This document shows, piece after piece, positions 1-5,241 of a stretch of 5,241 bases of DNA; position 1 is the first letter of the stretch, and each line of letters opens with the position of its first letter. This stretch comes from CAYNGH01 sp964396845. GTDB taxonomy: Bacteria > Vulcanimicrobiota > JAJTBE01 > CAYNGH01. The DNA is taken from NCBI GenBank assembly GCA_964396845.1, contig CAYNGH010000205.1, positions 1 through 5,241 of the forward strand, given 5' to 3'. The translations under genes were made by a program, and so were the position numbers. A model generated the notes under the pieces. The model worked only from the letters and a program-made list of their open reading frames with translations. It ran no database searches and had not been told where the DNA came from.

Positions 1-6
1 ATCAAT

Positions 7-3000
7 GTGGCCCGGTTTTTTCAGGATTACAACGGTTACATATCCCAGGTGAACAAGCCGGATTTTGATTACAACAAAGCTATTTCAATACTGCTTCCGG
101 CTTTCAGGGAAGTTCTTCTGAGAATGAAGTTCCTGAAGGACTACTGCCTGGTTTATGTTTCCAGTATAATGGTGGAGGGAAACCGCTTTGATCACAATCT
201 TGATGTGATGGCGGGTCTGGCGCCCACCCGGAAACGTTTTCTGTCCGACAGGGCTCTTTCCAGGGGAAACCGGAAGATGTATGTCTTCGAGGTGACTCCT
301 GAAGGTATTGAACCCAGATTCTGCATCCATCCTTTCATCGTAATTCACCGTTGCAACATTCACAACAAAGAAGAGATGTATTACCTCCGCTACCGGCAGG
401 ACAACGAAATGGACTTCTACTGTTTTCAGTGCCGGGAACGGTTCCAGCCGGAGAAACTTCTGATTGACTATCAGGAAACCATGGCGGTATTCGACATAGA
501 CGAAGATACCGTTGTTTCTGATGAGATCATCGAGCTTTACCGGGATCTGCTGAGAACAGCCTGGAAGGATGGAGTGATAACAGATCAGGAAAAAAATCGG
601 CTGGAGTTCCTCAGGGATCATTTTAACATATCAGAAAACCTTGCATCCAACCTGGAAGATGACATCAGGCAGGGTCTGGGATTTATCGGCAAAACTATTG
701 ATATTCGGGAATTGAACAAATACGAGGACCTGGTCCGCCATTCCATAATTAAATCCCAGATAATCTCAGGCATGCGGGAATACCTTGACCGTTACAGGGA
801 GCATCTGGATATTCCCCGGGAATATGCCAGAAAAATCGAATCAAAGGTATGGTACGAAGAAGGCCTCAGGATGGAACGTCAGAACCAGCTGGAAACTGCC
901 CGAAGTTTTTTCATCAACGCCACCATATCTGATGACAGCAACCAGGCTGCATCCCAAAGTCTTCAGCGTTTATCTGCAGTCATGGGCGAAGGTGCGCCAT
1001 CGGGCAGAGTCAGGCCCTCATCACCCAGGACTCTGGCAGAACCGCCCCGAAGCACTCCCGGAATACCATCAGCCAGGACTTCAGTTCAGACCCCAAATTT
1101 TGATACAACCGAGCCAAAACGGGTTCAGATCAGCCAATCTCAGGAGATCCAGCTAAGGGAGCCAGTGGTAAGGCTGACAGAGCCTGTGGTTCAGCTGACG
1201 GAGCCGATATATCGGCCCAGGGGAAAATCCAAGCTGATAAAGGCGGGCATCAGGCAGGCCGTTCAAGTGGATGAAAGCCTTGATACTCCTCTGGAGGAAG
1301 AAGAATACCAGGAGCACTTAGAAGAACAAATTTCAGAAGAATATGGGGCTGATTACCCTTCAGAGCAACCTGTGGAATATCAGGAAGAATATGAAGATGA
1401 TCAGGATGAGCTGGAGGAAAAGTTCGAAGAAGAGTTCGATGAAGACTATGATGAAGACATGGAATCCCCGGATGAAGAGGCCCAGGATTTCGCGGAATAT
1501 AAGACGGAACAGGATGAACCGGTGGAGATCCTGCGGGATCAGGAGCCTCCGGTTAGCGATCTGGACATTGAGGACAACCGGGAAACCAGTGAGATAGATC
1601 TTCCTTCTGAATATGATGTGGAAGAGATCCCTGATTTTGAGGATGAGCTTCATTTGGGAGAAGAAGACTTTGATGATCCCAGTATTGAAAAAGATCCCGA
1701 AGATGCCCCCCATGGAGATATACCCGAGGTTTTATCGGAAGAATCTCCACCCTCCGGAGATGATTTTCCCGGGAGTCAAGATGAAATCCTGGAAATGCCG
1801 GAGTCAAATTTGGAGTCCGCCGATGATGATGGCCATGAGAGGGAGGATGAGGAGATTCCCCTGCTGGGGGAAGCGGAGGATGAGGTAGAAGAAATTCAGC
1901 CGGATGAGGAAGAACTGGAAGATGACATGGAGATCCCACTGATAGAAGAAGATGATGATGACCAGGAATCTGCCCGAGAGGTTGAGGAAGAGCAAGAAGA
2001 AGAAAAGATAGAAGATGAAAAAGAAGAACTTCCCCAGGCTCCTCCTACCAGTGAGTTAATCGAGCCGGTATCGGTTGCAGAAACCGAGGATGAAGAATCC
2101 GCCATCACCGGCGGGAAGGTTGATATCCCTGAGTTTGAAAAGTCAAAACTCTCCACGGGTCAACTTTCCGAGGCTTCTCACCTTCGCCCCATGCCGGAGA
2201 TTGAGCTTTCGGATCTGGCCACGGGAGATGACTGGCCCTCACTGACAGAAAGCCAGACAACTCCCGGAGAAGAAGAGATGGAACTGGACCCGGAGCTTCA
2301 GCAGGTTCCTTTCTTTATGCGTTTTTTAAAGCACCTGGGTAAAAAGGAAGAGTCCGCAGCAGAAGGGGCCAGAGCCACCACCGAGGCAGTGGAAAAAGAA
2401 GCCTTCGGGGATCAGGATCAATCTGTCCAGGCATCGGTTTTGGATCAACTTGGGGAATCCCCGGAAATTGCTGATTTGGATACACCCGACGAAGAATTTA
2501 TCGAAGAAGAAATTGAAGAAGATATCGATGATGACGAAATTTCAGCCGATGAATCCTTTGAACAGGAAGATGAGTTAGAAGAAGCAGAAAAAATTGAAGA
2601 TTCCAGGCCTCGGGATGATGAACGGATGGCGGAAGTTCCCCTGGAGGCTTTTTCCCGCCGGGTTTCCCGGACTAAAGCCAAGGAAGGGCCTCCATCTCCT
2701 GAGATAGTCGAACCTGTCCCGGCCACTGATGAAGTCCCGGAGATTCTGGCAATGGACGATGAATCAGCCGAGGATGAAGAAAAGATCGAAGAGATCCCTG
2801 AAGAACCGAAGCCATCCATAGAAGATGAAGAATCCGCAGATGACCGGAAACCTGAGGTGGTGCAGGAAATTACCGAAGCCAAGGATGACGGTGAAGACGA
2901 AGAAGACGAGGAAGAGGAAGAAGAGGAAGAGGAAGAAGAGGAAGAAGATGATGATGACGAAGATGAAGATCAGGTTCTATCCGGGATTCCTCCCCTTGAC

Positions 3001-4164
3001 ACGGTAACAGGCAAGCGAAAGGCAGTTTACCGGAAAGTTATCGCTTCGAAGATGGAACGGGCAAAACAGCATGTTCAGACGGGTTATTTTGACAAGGCCC
3101 GCAGAATACTGGATCAGCTGGTTCGGGTTGACAGCAAGAACCTGGTAGCCCGTCTTCTCCGCAGTAAATGTGCCATGGAAGAAGAAGATTTTCAGACAGC
3201 CCTGGAAGATCTTGACCTGATAATGAAATACAAAAAAGATGATATCAATCTTCTTACTCTTCATGGCAAGGCTGCCCTGGAAGCCGGCCAGTTTGAAACA
3301 GCCCTCAAGGATTTCAACCGTGTGATAAAAAAACAGCCGGAGAATATTGAGGCATATCTGCACCGGGGGTCCACATATCTTGACCTGTCGGATTTCAACC
3401 GGGCTATTGACGATTTTCAGGTTGTCATCCGGCGTCGTCCCGACGAGCCAGATGCATATATCAACCGGGGTAACTGCTGGGTTGAAAAGGGAGAAATGGA
3501 TCTGGCCCTGAAGGATTTTGCCAGGGCTGCCCAGCTGGATCCCCAGGATGGTTATCCCCTGTTCCAGCAGGGTAATGTCTATTCCACCACGGGAAATTAC
3601 CCCAAGGCAGTTAGCCTCTACACCGAGGCAATAGCCCTGGAGCCTGAAGAAACCGACTATTATCTCAACAGGAGCCTTGCATACTCTGCCATGGATCAGC
3701 TGGAGAAAGCTCTTGAAGATTTAAACTCGGCATCCCGGCTGTCCCCTGATTCCGACGAGGTCTATTTGAAAAAGGGAGAAATCCTTGAAATGATGGAACG
3801 GCTGGATGAAGCCCGGCAATGTTACACTATGCTGATTAACATCGAGGATAGTGAGGCTGCAGGTTATGCCCGCCGGGGAAGAATTTTAGCACGAACAGGC
3901 GAGGTGGATAAAGCCCTGGAGGATTTCGAAGATGCCCTGGTGGCGGATCCTGATTACCTGGATGCCTATCTTTTTAAGGCCAACACACTGATGGAAATGG
4001 AACGCTTCGATGAAGCCATCACCACATACACCCAGGTTCTGCGGGTTGACCCTTATCAGGGAGAAGCCCTGCTCCACCGGGGGATTGCCTTCGAGAAAAA
4101 GGGCGATTTAAAAAGGGCCCGCAAAGACTTTCGCAAGTACATGCAGGTCAACCGCCTGCAGTAA
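7..4164 (+). CDS. Very large acidic TPR-repeat protein with N-terminal Cys/His module
   Basis: I do not recognise this 1385-residue protein as a named gene. It has no signal peptide or membrane segment, so it is probably cytoplasmic. In order it shows: an N-terminal region (1-160) with a zinc-ribbon-like pattern C116-x2-H119-x19-C139-x2-C142; a helical stretch (about 169-224) with a TerB-like turn, DGVITDQE at 188-195; one lone TPR-like unit (280-313); a Pro/Ser/Arg-rich segment (330-420); a strongly acidic low-complexity linker (423-990); and eleven in-register TPRs (1012-1385) ending at TAA. TPR arrays are protein-binding scaffolds, so a scaffold or assembly role is likely, but the partner is unknown. 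The GTG at 7 is the first start codon in the window. The frame is open to base 1 and no ribosome site can be seen, so the true start may lie upstream. The TAA is 28 bases before the tRNA promoter, with no terminator between them. Confidence 0.9.
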   Translation: MARFFQDYNGYISQVNKPDFDYNKAISILLPAFREVLLRMKFLKDYCLVYVSSIMVEGNRFDHNLDVMAGLAPTRKRFLSDRALSRGNRKMYVFEVTPEGIEPRFCIHPFIVIHRCNIHNKEEMYYLRYRQDNEMDFYCFQCRERFQPEKLLIDYQETMAVFDIDEDTVVSDEIIELYRDLLRTAWKDGVITDQEKNRLEFLRDHFNISENLASNLEDDIRQGLGFIGKTIDIRELNKYEDLVRHSIIKSQIISGMREYLDRYREHLDIPREYARKIESKVWYEEGLRMERQNQLETARSFFINATISDDSNQAASQSLQRLSAVMGEGAPSGRVRPSSPRTLAEPPRSTPGIPSARTSVQTPNFDTTEPKRVQISQSQEIQLREPVVRLTEPVVQLTEPIYRPRGKSKLIKAGIRQAVQVDESLDTPLEEEEYQEHLEEQISEEYGADYPSEQPVEYQEEYEDDQDELEEKFEEEFDEDYDEDMESPDEEAQDFAEYKTEQDEPVEILRDQEPPVSDLDIEDNRETSEIDLPSEYDVEEIPDFEDELHLGEEDFDDPSIEKDPEDAPHGDIPEVLSEESPPSGDDFPGSQDEILEMPESNLESADDDGHEREDEEIPLLGEAEDEVEEIQPDEEELEDDMEIPLIEEDDDDQESAREVEEEQEEEKIEDEKEELPQAPPTSELIEPVSVAETEDEESAITGGKVDIPEFEKSKLSTGQLSEASHLRPMPEIELSDLATGDDWPSLTESQTTPGEEEMELDPELQQVPFFMRFLKHLGKKEESAAEGARATTEAVEKEAFGDQDQSVQASVLDQLGESPEIADLDTPDEEFIEEEIEEDIDDDEISADESFEQEDELEEAEKIEDSRPRDDERMAEVPLEAFSRRVSRTKAKEGPPSPEIVEPVPATDEVPEILAMDDESAEDEEKIEEIPEEPKPSIEDEESADDRKPEVVQEITEAKDDGEDEEDEEEEEEEEEEEEEDDDDEDEDQVLSGIPPLDTVTGKRKAVYRKVIASKMERAKQHVQTGYFDKARRILDQLVRVDSKNLVARLLRSKCAMEEEDFQTALEDLDLIMKYKKDDINLLTLHGKAALEAGQFETALKDFNRVIKKQPENIEAYLHRGSTYLDLSDFNRAIDDFQVVIRRRPDEPDAYINRGNCWVEKGEMDLALKDFARAAQLDPQDGYPLFQQGNVYSTTGNYPKAVSLYTEAIALEPEETDYYLNRSLAYSAMDQLEKALEDLNSASRLSPDSDEVYLKKGEILEMMERLDEARQCYTMLINIEDSEAAGYARRGRILARTGEVDKALEDFEDALVADPDYLDAYLFKANTLMEMERFDEAITTYTQVLRVDPYQGEALLHRGIAFEKKGDLKRARKDFRKYMQVNRLQ
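352..432 (+). other. Putative zinc-ribbon-like motif in the TPR protein
   Basis: Residues 116-142 of the large protein contain C-N-I-H (116-119) and, 19 residues later, C-F-Q-C (139-142), which is a C-x2-H...C-x2-C spacing. The second pair is followed by R-E-R-F, like the turn after a zinc knuckle. Further possible ligands nearby are C106, H108 and H114. This is a spacing match only. No family is recognised, and metal binding is inferred. Confidence 0.4.
1153..1215 (+). repeat. Three tandem 7-residue repeats (L-[RT]-E-P-hydrophobic)
   Basis: Residues 383-403 of the large protein read LREPVVR, LTEPVVQ, LTEPIYR: three consecutive 7-residue (21-nt) units with invariant Leu, Glu and Pro at positions 1, 3 and 4. 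The three DNA copies differ at many third positions and in the last unit. The repeat is therefore old, or kept at protein level, and is not a fresh duplication. It sits in the Pro/Ser-rich region just before the acidic linker. Confidence 0.75.
1273..2976 (+). other. Acidic low-complexity linker of the TPR protein
   Basis: Residues 423-990 are dominated by Glu and Asp; for example 32 of the 60 residues at 431-490 are acidic. The coding strand is correspondingly rich in GAA, GAG and GAT. The region has no membrane segment or recognisable fold, so it is predicted to be disordered. A less acidic island (about 700-820) includes the hydrophobic/basic patch PFFMRFLKHLGKK at 768-780, and a second basic patch RRVSRTKAK lies at 884-892. 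Short [D/E]-[I/V]-P motifs recur throughout. The long Ser-rich and Met/Arg-rich open frames in other phases here are by-products of this composition. Confidence 0.85.
2908..2946 (+). repeat. 15-nt GA-rich tandem repeat encoding 13 consecutive Glu
   Basis: The unit GAG GAA GAG GAA GAA occurs twice exactly (2908-2922, 2923-2937) and is followed by a shortened copy, GAG GAA GAA. Together they encode Glu 968-980, followed by four Asp. The coding strand is pure purine from 2908 to 2948 (41 nt). Because both the 15-nt unit and its sub-units are multiples of three, replication slippage here would change the Glu run length without breaking the frame. Confidence 0.85.
3040..4161 (+). repeat. Eleven tandem TPR (tetratricopeptide) units
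   Basis: Residues 1012-1385 divide cleanly into eleven units, nearly all of 34 residues (units 8 and 9 are 33 and 35). They start at 1012, 1046, 1080, 1114, 1148, 1182, 1216, 1250, 1283, 1318 and 1352. Most units show the TPR signature: small or aromatic residues at positions 4-11 (for example AYLHRG, AYINRG, LFQQGN), G/x-[DEQN]-[FYL]-x-x-A-[LIV] in mid unit, and a closing [DE]-P or Q-P turn (QPEN, RPDE, DPQD, EPEE, SPDS, DPDY, DPYQ). Such arrays form a superhelix that binds peptides or partner proteins. The array ends exactly at the stop codon with no capping helix. Confidence 0.93.
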
Positions 4165-4192
4165 TATCAAGGCGATATGTCAGCTGATGTTA

Positions 4193-4221
4193 TTGACAGG
4201 GTCCTGACCTTGGGGTATAAT
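4193..4221 (+). promoter_or_regulatory. Perfect-consensus sigma70 promoter for tRNA-Leu
   Basis: The -35 hexamer TTGACA (4193-4198) and the -10 hexamer TATAAT (4216-4221) both match consensus exactly and are separated by the optimal 17 bases. Transcription would start near 4228, only about six bases before the mature tRNA. This fits a strong constitutive stable-RNA promoter with a very short 5' leader. Confidence 0.9.
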
Positions 4222-4233
4222 TGACAAGGCAAC

Positions 4234-4317
4234 GCCGAAGTGGCGGAACTGGTAGACGCGACGGTCTCAAACACCGTTGGTGGCAGCACCATGCCGGTTC
4301 GATTCCGGCCTTCGGCA
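4234..4317 (+). tRNA. tRNA-Leu (anticodon CAA)
   Basis: This 84-nt class II tRNA folds fully. The acceptor stem is GCCGAAG (4234-4240) with CTTCGGC (4310-4316) plus discriminator A4317. The D arm contains AACTGGTAGA. The anticodon stem ACGGT/ACCGT encloses loop CTCAAAC (4266-4272), with anticodon CAA at 4268-4270, reading UUG. The long variable arm has stem GGTG/CACC, as expected for Leu, and the T arm is GCCGG-TTCGATT-CCGGC. The bases after A73 are TCA, so CCA is not encoded and must be added by tRNA nucleotidyltransferase. The gene stands alone between its own promoter and terminator. Confidence 0.97.
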
Positions 4318-4324
4318 TCACAGC

Positions 4325-4359
4325 AAAACCCCGTGAATGCAAAAATAACGGGGTTTTTT
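4325..4359 (+). terminator. Intrinsic terminator of the tRNA-Leu unit
   Basis: The inverted repeat AAAACCCCGT (4325-4334) / ACGGGGTTTT (4348-4357) has a 13-nt loop and its 3' arm runs into TTTTTT (4354-4359). It begins eight bases after the tRNA end. It would also stop any read-through from the large TPR gene, which has no terminator of its own before the tRNA promoter. The A-tract on the 5' side may allow some function on the other strand. Confidence 0.9.
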
Positions 4360-4398
4360 AATTGGCTTCTCAATTGTTTTGCCATGCCCTTCCGGGAT

Positions 4399-4414
4399 TG
4401 GACTGTCCAGGACA
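4399..4414. repeat. Two overlapping short palindromes
   Basis: TGGAC-T-GTCCA (4399-4409) and TGTCC-A-GGACA (4404-4414) are both perfect five-base inverted repeats around a single central base, and they share 4404-4409. The related string CAGGGACAA follows at 4433-4441. This could be a protein-binding site or the remains of a dispersed repeat or insertion-sequence end. No transposase is nearby. Confidence 0.4.
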
Positions 4415-4690
4415 AATGACGACTTGGAAAAGCAGGGACAAGGCATTAAATCGACCTTGAAAACAAGCCTTATTCTTTTATTAATCATGCATTATAGACA
4501 GCATCTGGCACAATAAAAGACCCTTTATTGACCTGCTATTTTGATACTGAAATTTAACTATTGTCAATTTATGATTTTCCAGGTCATAACAATAAAGTTT
4601 CCGGCAATCCTTGGGCTACAGAGAATTTTCTTAGGATGCATGTGCTTGTGCTAATCAATAGAACCCTCTGTTCATAGGCTTTTCATTGAT

Positions 4691-4719
4691 TTGACATTGC
4701 CAGTATCCACATTTGGAAT
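4691..4719 (+). promoter_or_regulatory. Possible sigma70 promoter upstream of the secretion gene
   Basis: A perfect -35 TTGACA (4691-4696) is followed after 17 bases by TGGAAT (4714-4719), which matches four of six -10 positions. If used, it would give an untranslated leader of about 160 bases before the GspF/PilC-family gene. In AT-rich sequence such partial matches arise by chance, so the call is tentative. Confidence 0.3.
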
Positions 4720-4774
4720 GCCATCTGTATCATCGATTTTATCATGTACGATTTAAAGGATTTTTTGAAAAAAA

Positions 4775-4804
4775 TTGGAAACTATTCCAAATATTTTTTA
4801 TATA
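4775..4804 (+). promoter_or_regulatory. Palindrome overlapping a candidate promoter
   Basis: TTGGAA-ACTA-TTCCAA (4775-4790) is a perfect six-base inverted repeat with a four-base spacer, flanked by A-rich (4768-4774) and T-rich (4794-4799) runs. TTGGAA can also be read as a -35 (4/6 match), paired with TATATA at 4799-4804 (18-base spacer, 5/6 match), putting the start near 4811. A repressor bound to the palindrome would then cover the promoter. The operator and promoter roles are both inferred. The flanking A/T runs mean a weak hairpin is another reading. Confidence 0.35.
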
Positions 4805-4809
4805 CGAAT

Positions 4810-4858
4810 TTCAGTCGGTTGGCCTGAGGGGTGATTCGGCTGAATGAAAAAAGCCGAA
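4810..4858 (+). promoter_or_regulatory. Mutually exclusive leader hairpins before the GspF/PilC-family gene
   Basis: Stem A pairs 4810-4818 (TTCAGTCGG) with 4836-4844 (TCGGCTGAA): nine pairs including two G-U. Stem B pairs 4835-4841 (TTCGGCT) with 4852-4858 (AGCCGAA): seven Watson-Crick pairs around a ten-base loop. Both need bases 4836-4841, so only one can form at a time. Stem B ends 12 bases before the ribosome site, and no U-tract follows it, so it is not an intrinsic terminator. A leader switch is possible but unproven, and I recognise no known riboswitch class. Confidence 0.35.
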
Positions 4859-4870
4859 GTAAAAACATGC

Positions 4871-4876
4871 AGGGAG
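4871..4876 (+). promoter_or_regulatory. Ribosome binding site for the GspF/PilC-family gene
   Basis: AGGGAG lies eight bases before ATG 4885, a good Shine-Dalgarno placement. It decides the start: the in-frame ATG at 4867 has no comparable upstream site, and the in-frame GTG at 4831 abuts its GAGGGG with no spacing. Confidence 0.75.
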
Positions 4877-4884
4877 CAGATGCA

Positions 4885-5241
4885 ATGCCTCTATTTGATT
4901 ACAGAGTAAAAAATAAAAAGGGGAATATAATCAAAGGGCAGATCAGTATTGATGATCGTGAGAAACTGTTAGACAAGTTTCAAAAAGATGGCCTTACCCC
5001 CATTGAGATCAACGAAGCCAGGCCTTCTCCGGTGACAGGCCACAAAAAGAAACTGCCATTCAATCTCCGCACAGCTGTATCCGATGAGGAGAAGGCATTT
5101 ATTACCCGGCAATTTACTGCCATGCTCAAAGCAGGACTCTCAATGGACAGGATACTCAACATACTGTATCGTCAGGCGATGAGCCAGTCCATGAAAGAAG
5201 TGCTCTATGCTGTGGCGGAAGATTTGCAGAAGGGGTCCGGG
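4885..5241 (+). CDS. Type II secretion / type IV pilus F-family (GspF/PilC) platform protein, N-terminal part
   Basis: The frame gives 119 residues and is cut by the window end; the family usually has about 400, so roughly 30 percent is present. Residues 1-42 (MPLFDYRVKNKKGNIIKGQI..., then LDKFQKDGLTPIEI) match the small N-terminal domain typical of this family: an F-x-Y-x-x-x-[ND]-x-x-G opening, K-G-x-I, then L-x-x-x-G-L-T-P. From about residue 72, FITRQFTAMLKAGLSMDRILNIL is the start of the first T2SSF helical domain. The intact protein would sit in the inner membrane and couple the assembly ATPase to pilus or pseudopilus building. The visible part cannot separate GspF from PilC, so no symbol is given. 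The start is ATG 4885, preceded by a good ribosome site; the frame is closed upstream by TGA at 4825. No partner pilus gene is visible upstream, so it may open its operon. Confidence 0.93.
   Translation, partial: MPLFDYRVKNKKGNIIKGQISIDDREKLLDKFQKDGLTPIEINEARPSPVTGHKKKLPFNLRTAVSDEEKAFITRQFTAMLKAGLSMDRILNILYRQAMSQSMKEVLYAVAEDLQKGSG

Larger units (their letters stand above)
4360..4774. other. AT-rich intergenic region without a convincing gene
   Basis: About 415 bases between the tRNA terminator and the candidate control elements of the secretion gene. Forward ATG frames here are very short (under about 15 codons) and lack clear ribosome sites. The only reverse frame of note (4167-4415) runs antisense through the tRNA and terminator and is not credible. 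No tRNA, terminator or long repeat is seen. The listed palindrome at 4399-4414 and the weak promoter-like match at 4691-4719 are the only structures I can point to. Confidence 0.7.

Noticed and set aside
1343..1888. Forward Met/Arg/Lys-rich frames in another phase
   Set aside because: These are frame-shifted readings of GAA/GAT/GAG repeats (ATG/AGA/AAG) inside the acidic linker of the large gene.
1896..2882. Reverse-strand Ser-rich frames (for example 1896-2156 and 2445-2882)
   Set aside because: Long runs of Ser arise because the acidic GA-rich codons of the + strand gene read as TCx/AGx codons on the opposite strand. They have no independent coding signal.
2893..2970. GA-rich repeat as a CRISPR or satellite-like array
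   Set aside because: There are no spacers, the repeat unit is in frame with the coding sequence, and it encodes a Glu/Asp run continuous with the flanking acidic linker.
4234..4317. tRNA-Leu as an integration (att) site for a genomic island
   Set aside because: The tRNA 3' end is not repeated elsewhere in the window and no integrase is present. The eight-base GCCGAAGT match at 4853-4860 is too short and copies the 5' end.
4167..4415. Reverse-strand 82-residue open frame
   Set aside because: It runs antisense through the tRNA promoter, the tRNA-Leu gene and its terminator, and resembles no protein I know. It is a chance frame.
4506..4520. sigma54-type promoter beginning TGGCAC at 4506
   Set aside because: The -24 hexamer matches, but the required GC of the -12 element is absent at the right spacing (AAGA instead of TTGC).
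4835..4858. Stem B as an intrinsic terminator
   Set aside because: The stem is followed by GTAAAAAC on the + strand and there is no T-run on either strand, so it lacks the U-tract of an intrinsic terminator.

Overview
The window looks like chromosomal DNA of a Gram-negative bacterium of moderate GC content. The gene content (a type II secretion/type IV pilus F-family protein, a very long acidic TPR protein, a tRNA-Leu with no encoded CCA) would suit a Desulfobacterota-like ('deltaproteobacterial') genome. That placement is an inference; nothing in the window fixes the taxon.

Layout on the + strand: (1) Positions 7-4164 hold one very long reading frame of about 1385 residues. It has an N-terminal cysteine/histidine and helical module (residues 1-325), a very acidic, probably disordered linker of roughly 570 residues (423-990), and a C-terminal array of eleven tandem TPR units (1012-1385) that runs to the last residue. 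(2) Positions 4193-4359 hold a compact, self-contained tRNA-Leu(CAA) unit: a perfect-consensus sigma70 promoter, an 84-nt class II tRNA and an intrinsic terminator. (3) Positions 4360-4884 are an AT-rich gap of about 525 bases with no convincing gene. It contains short palindromes, weak promoter-like sequences and, just before the next gene, two hairpins that cannot form together. (4) Positions 4885-5241 encode the first 119 residues of a GspF/PilC-family inner-membrane platform protein, which runs off the window.

The three genes do not form an obvious operon: the tRNA has its own promoter and terminator between the two protein genes. No CRISPR array, transposase, integrase or toxin-antitoxin pair is visible. 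The most unusual item is the architecture of the long TPR protein, whose acidic linker repeats a short [D/E]-[I/V]-P motif. The second is the possible alternative-pairing leader before the secretion gene.
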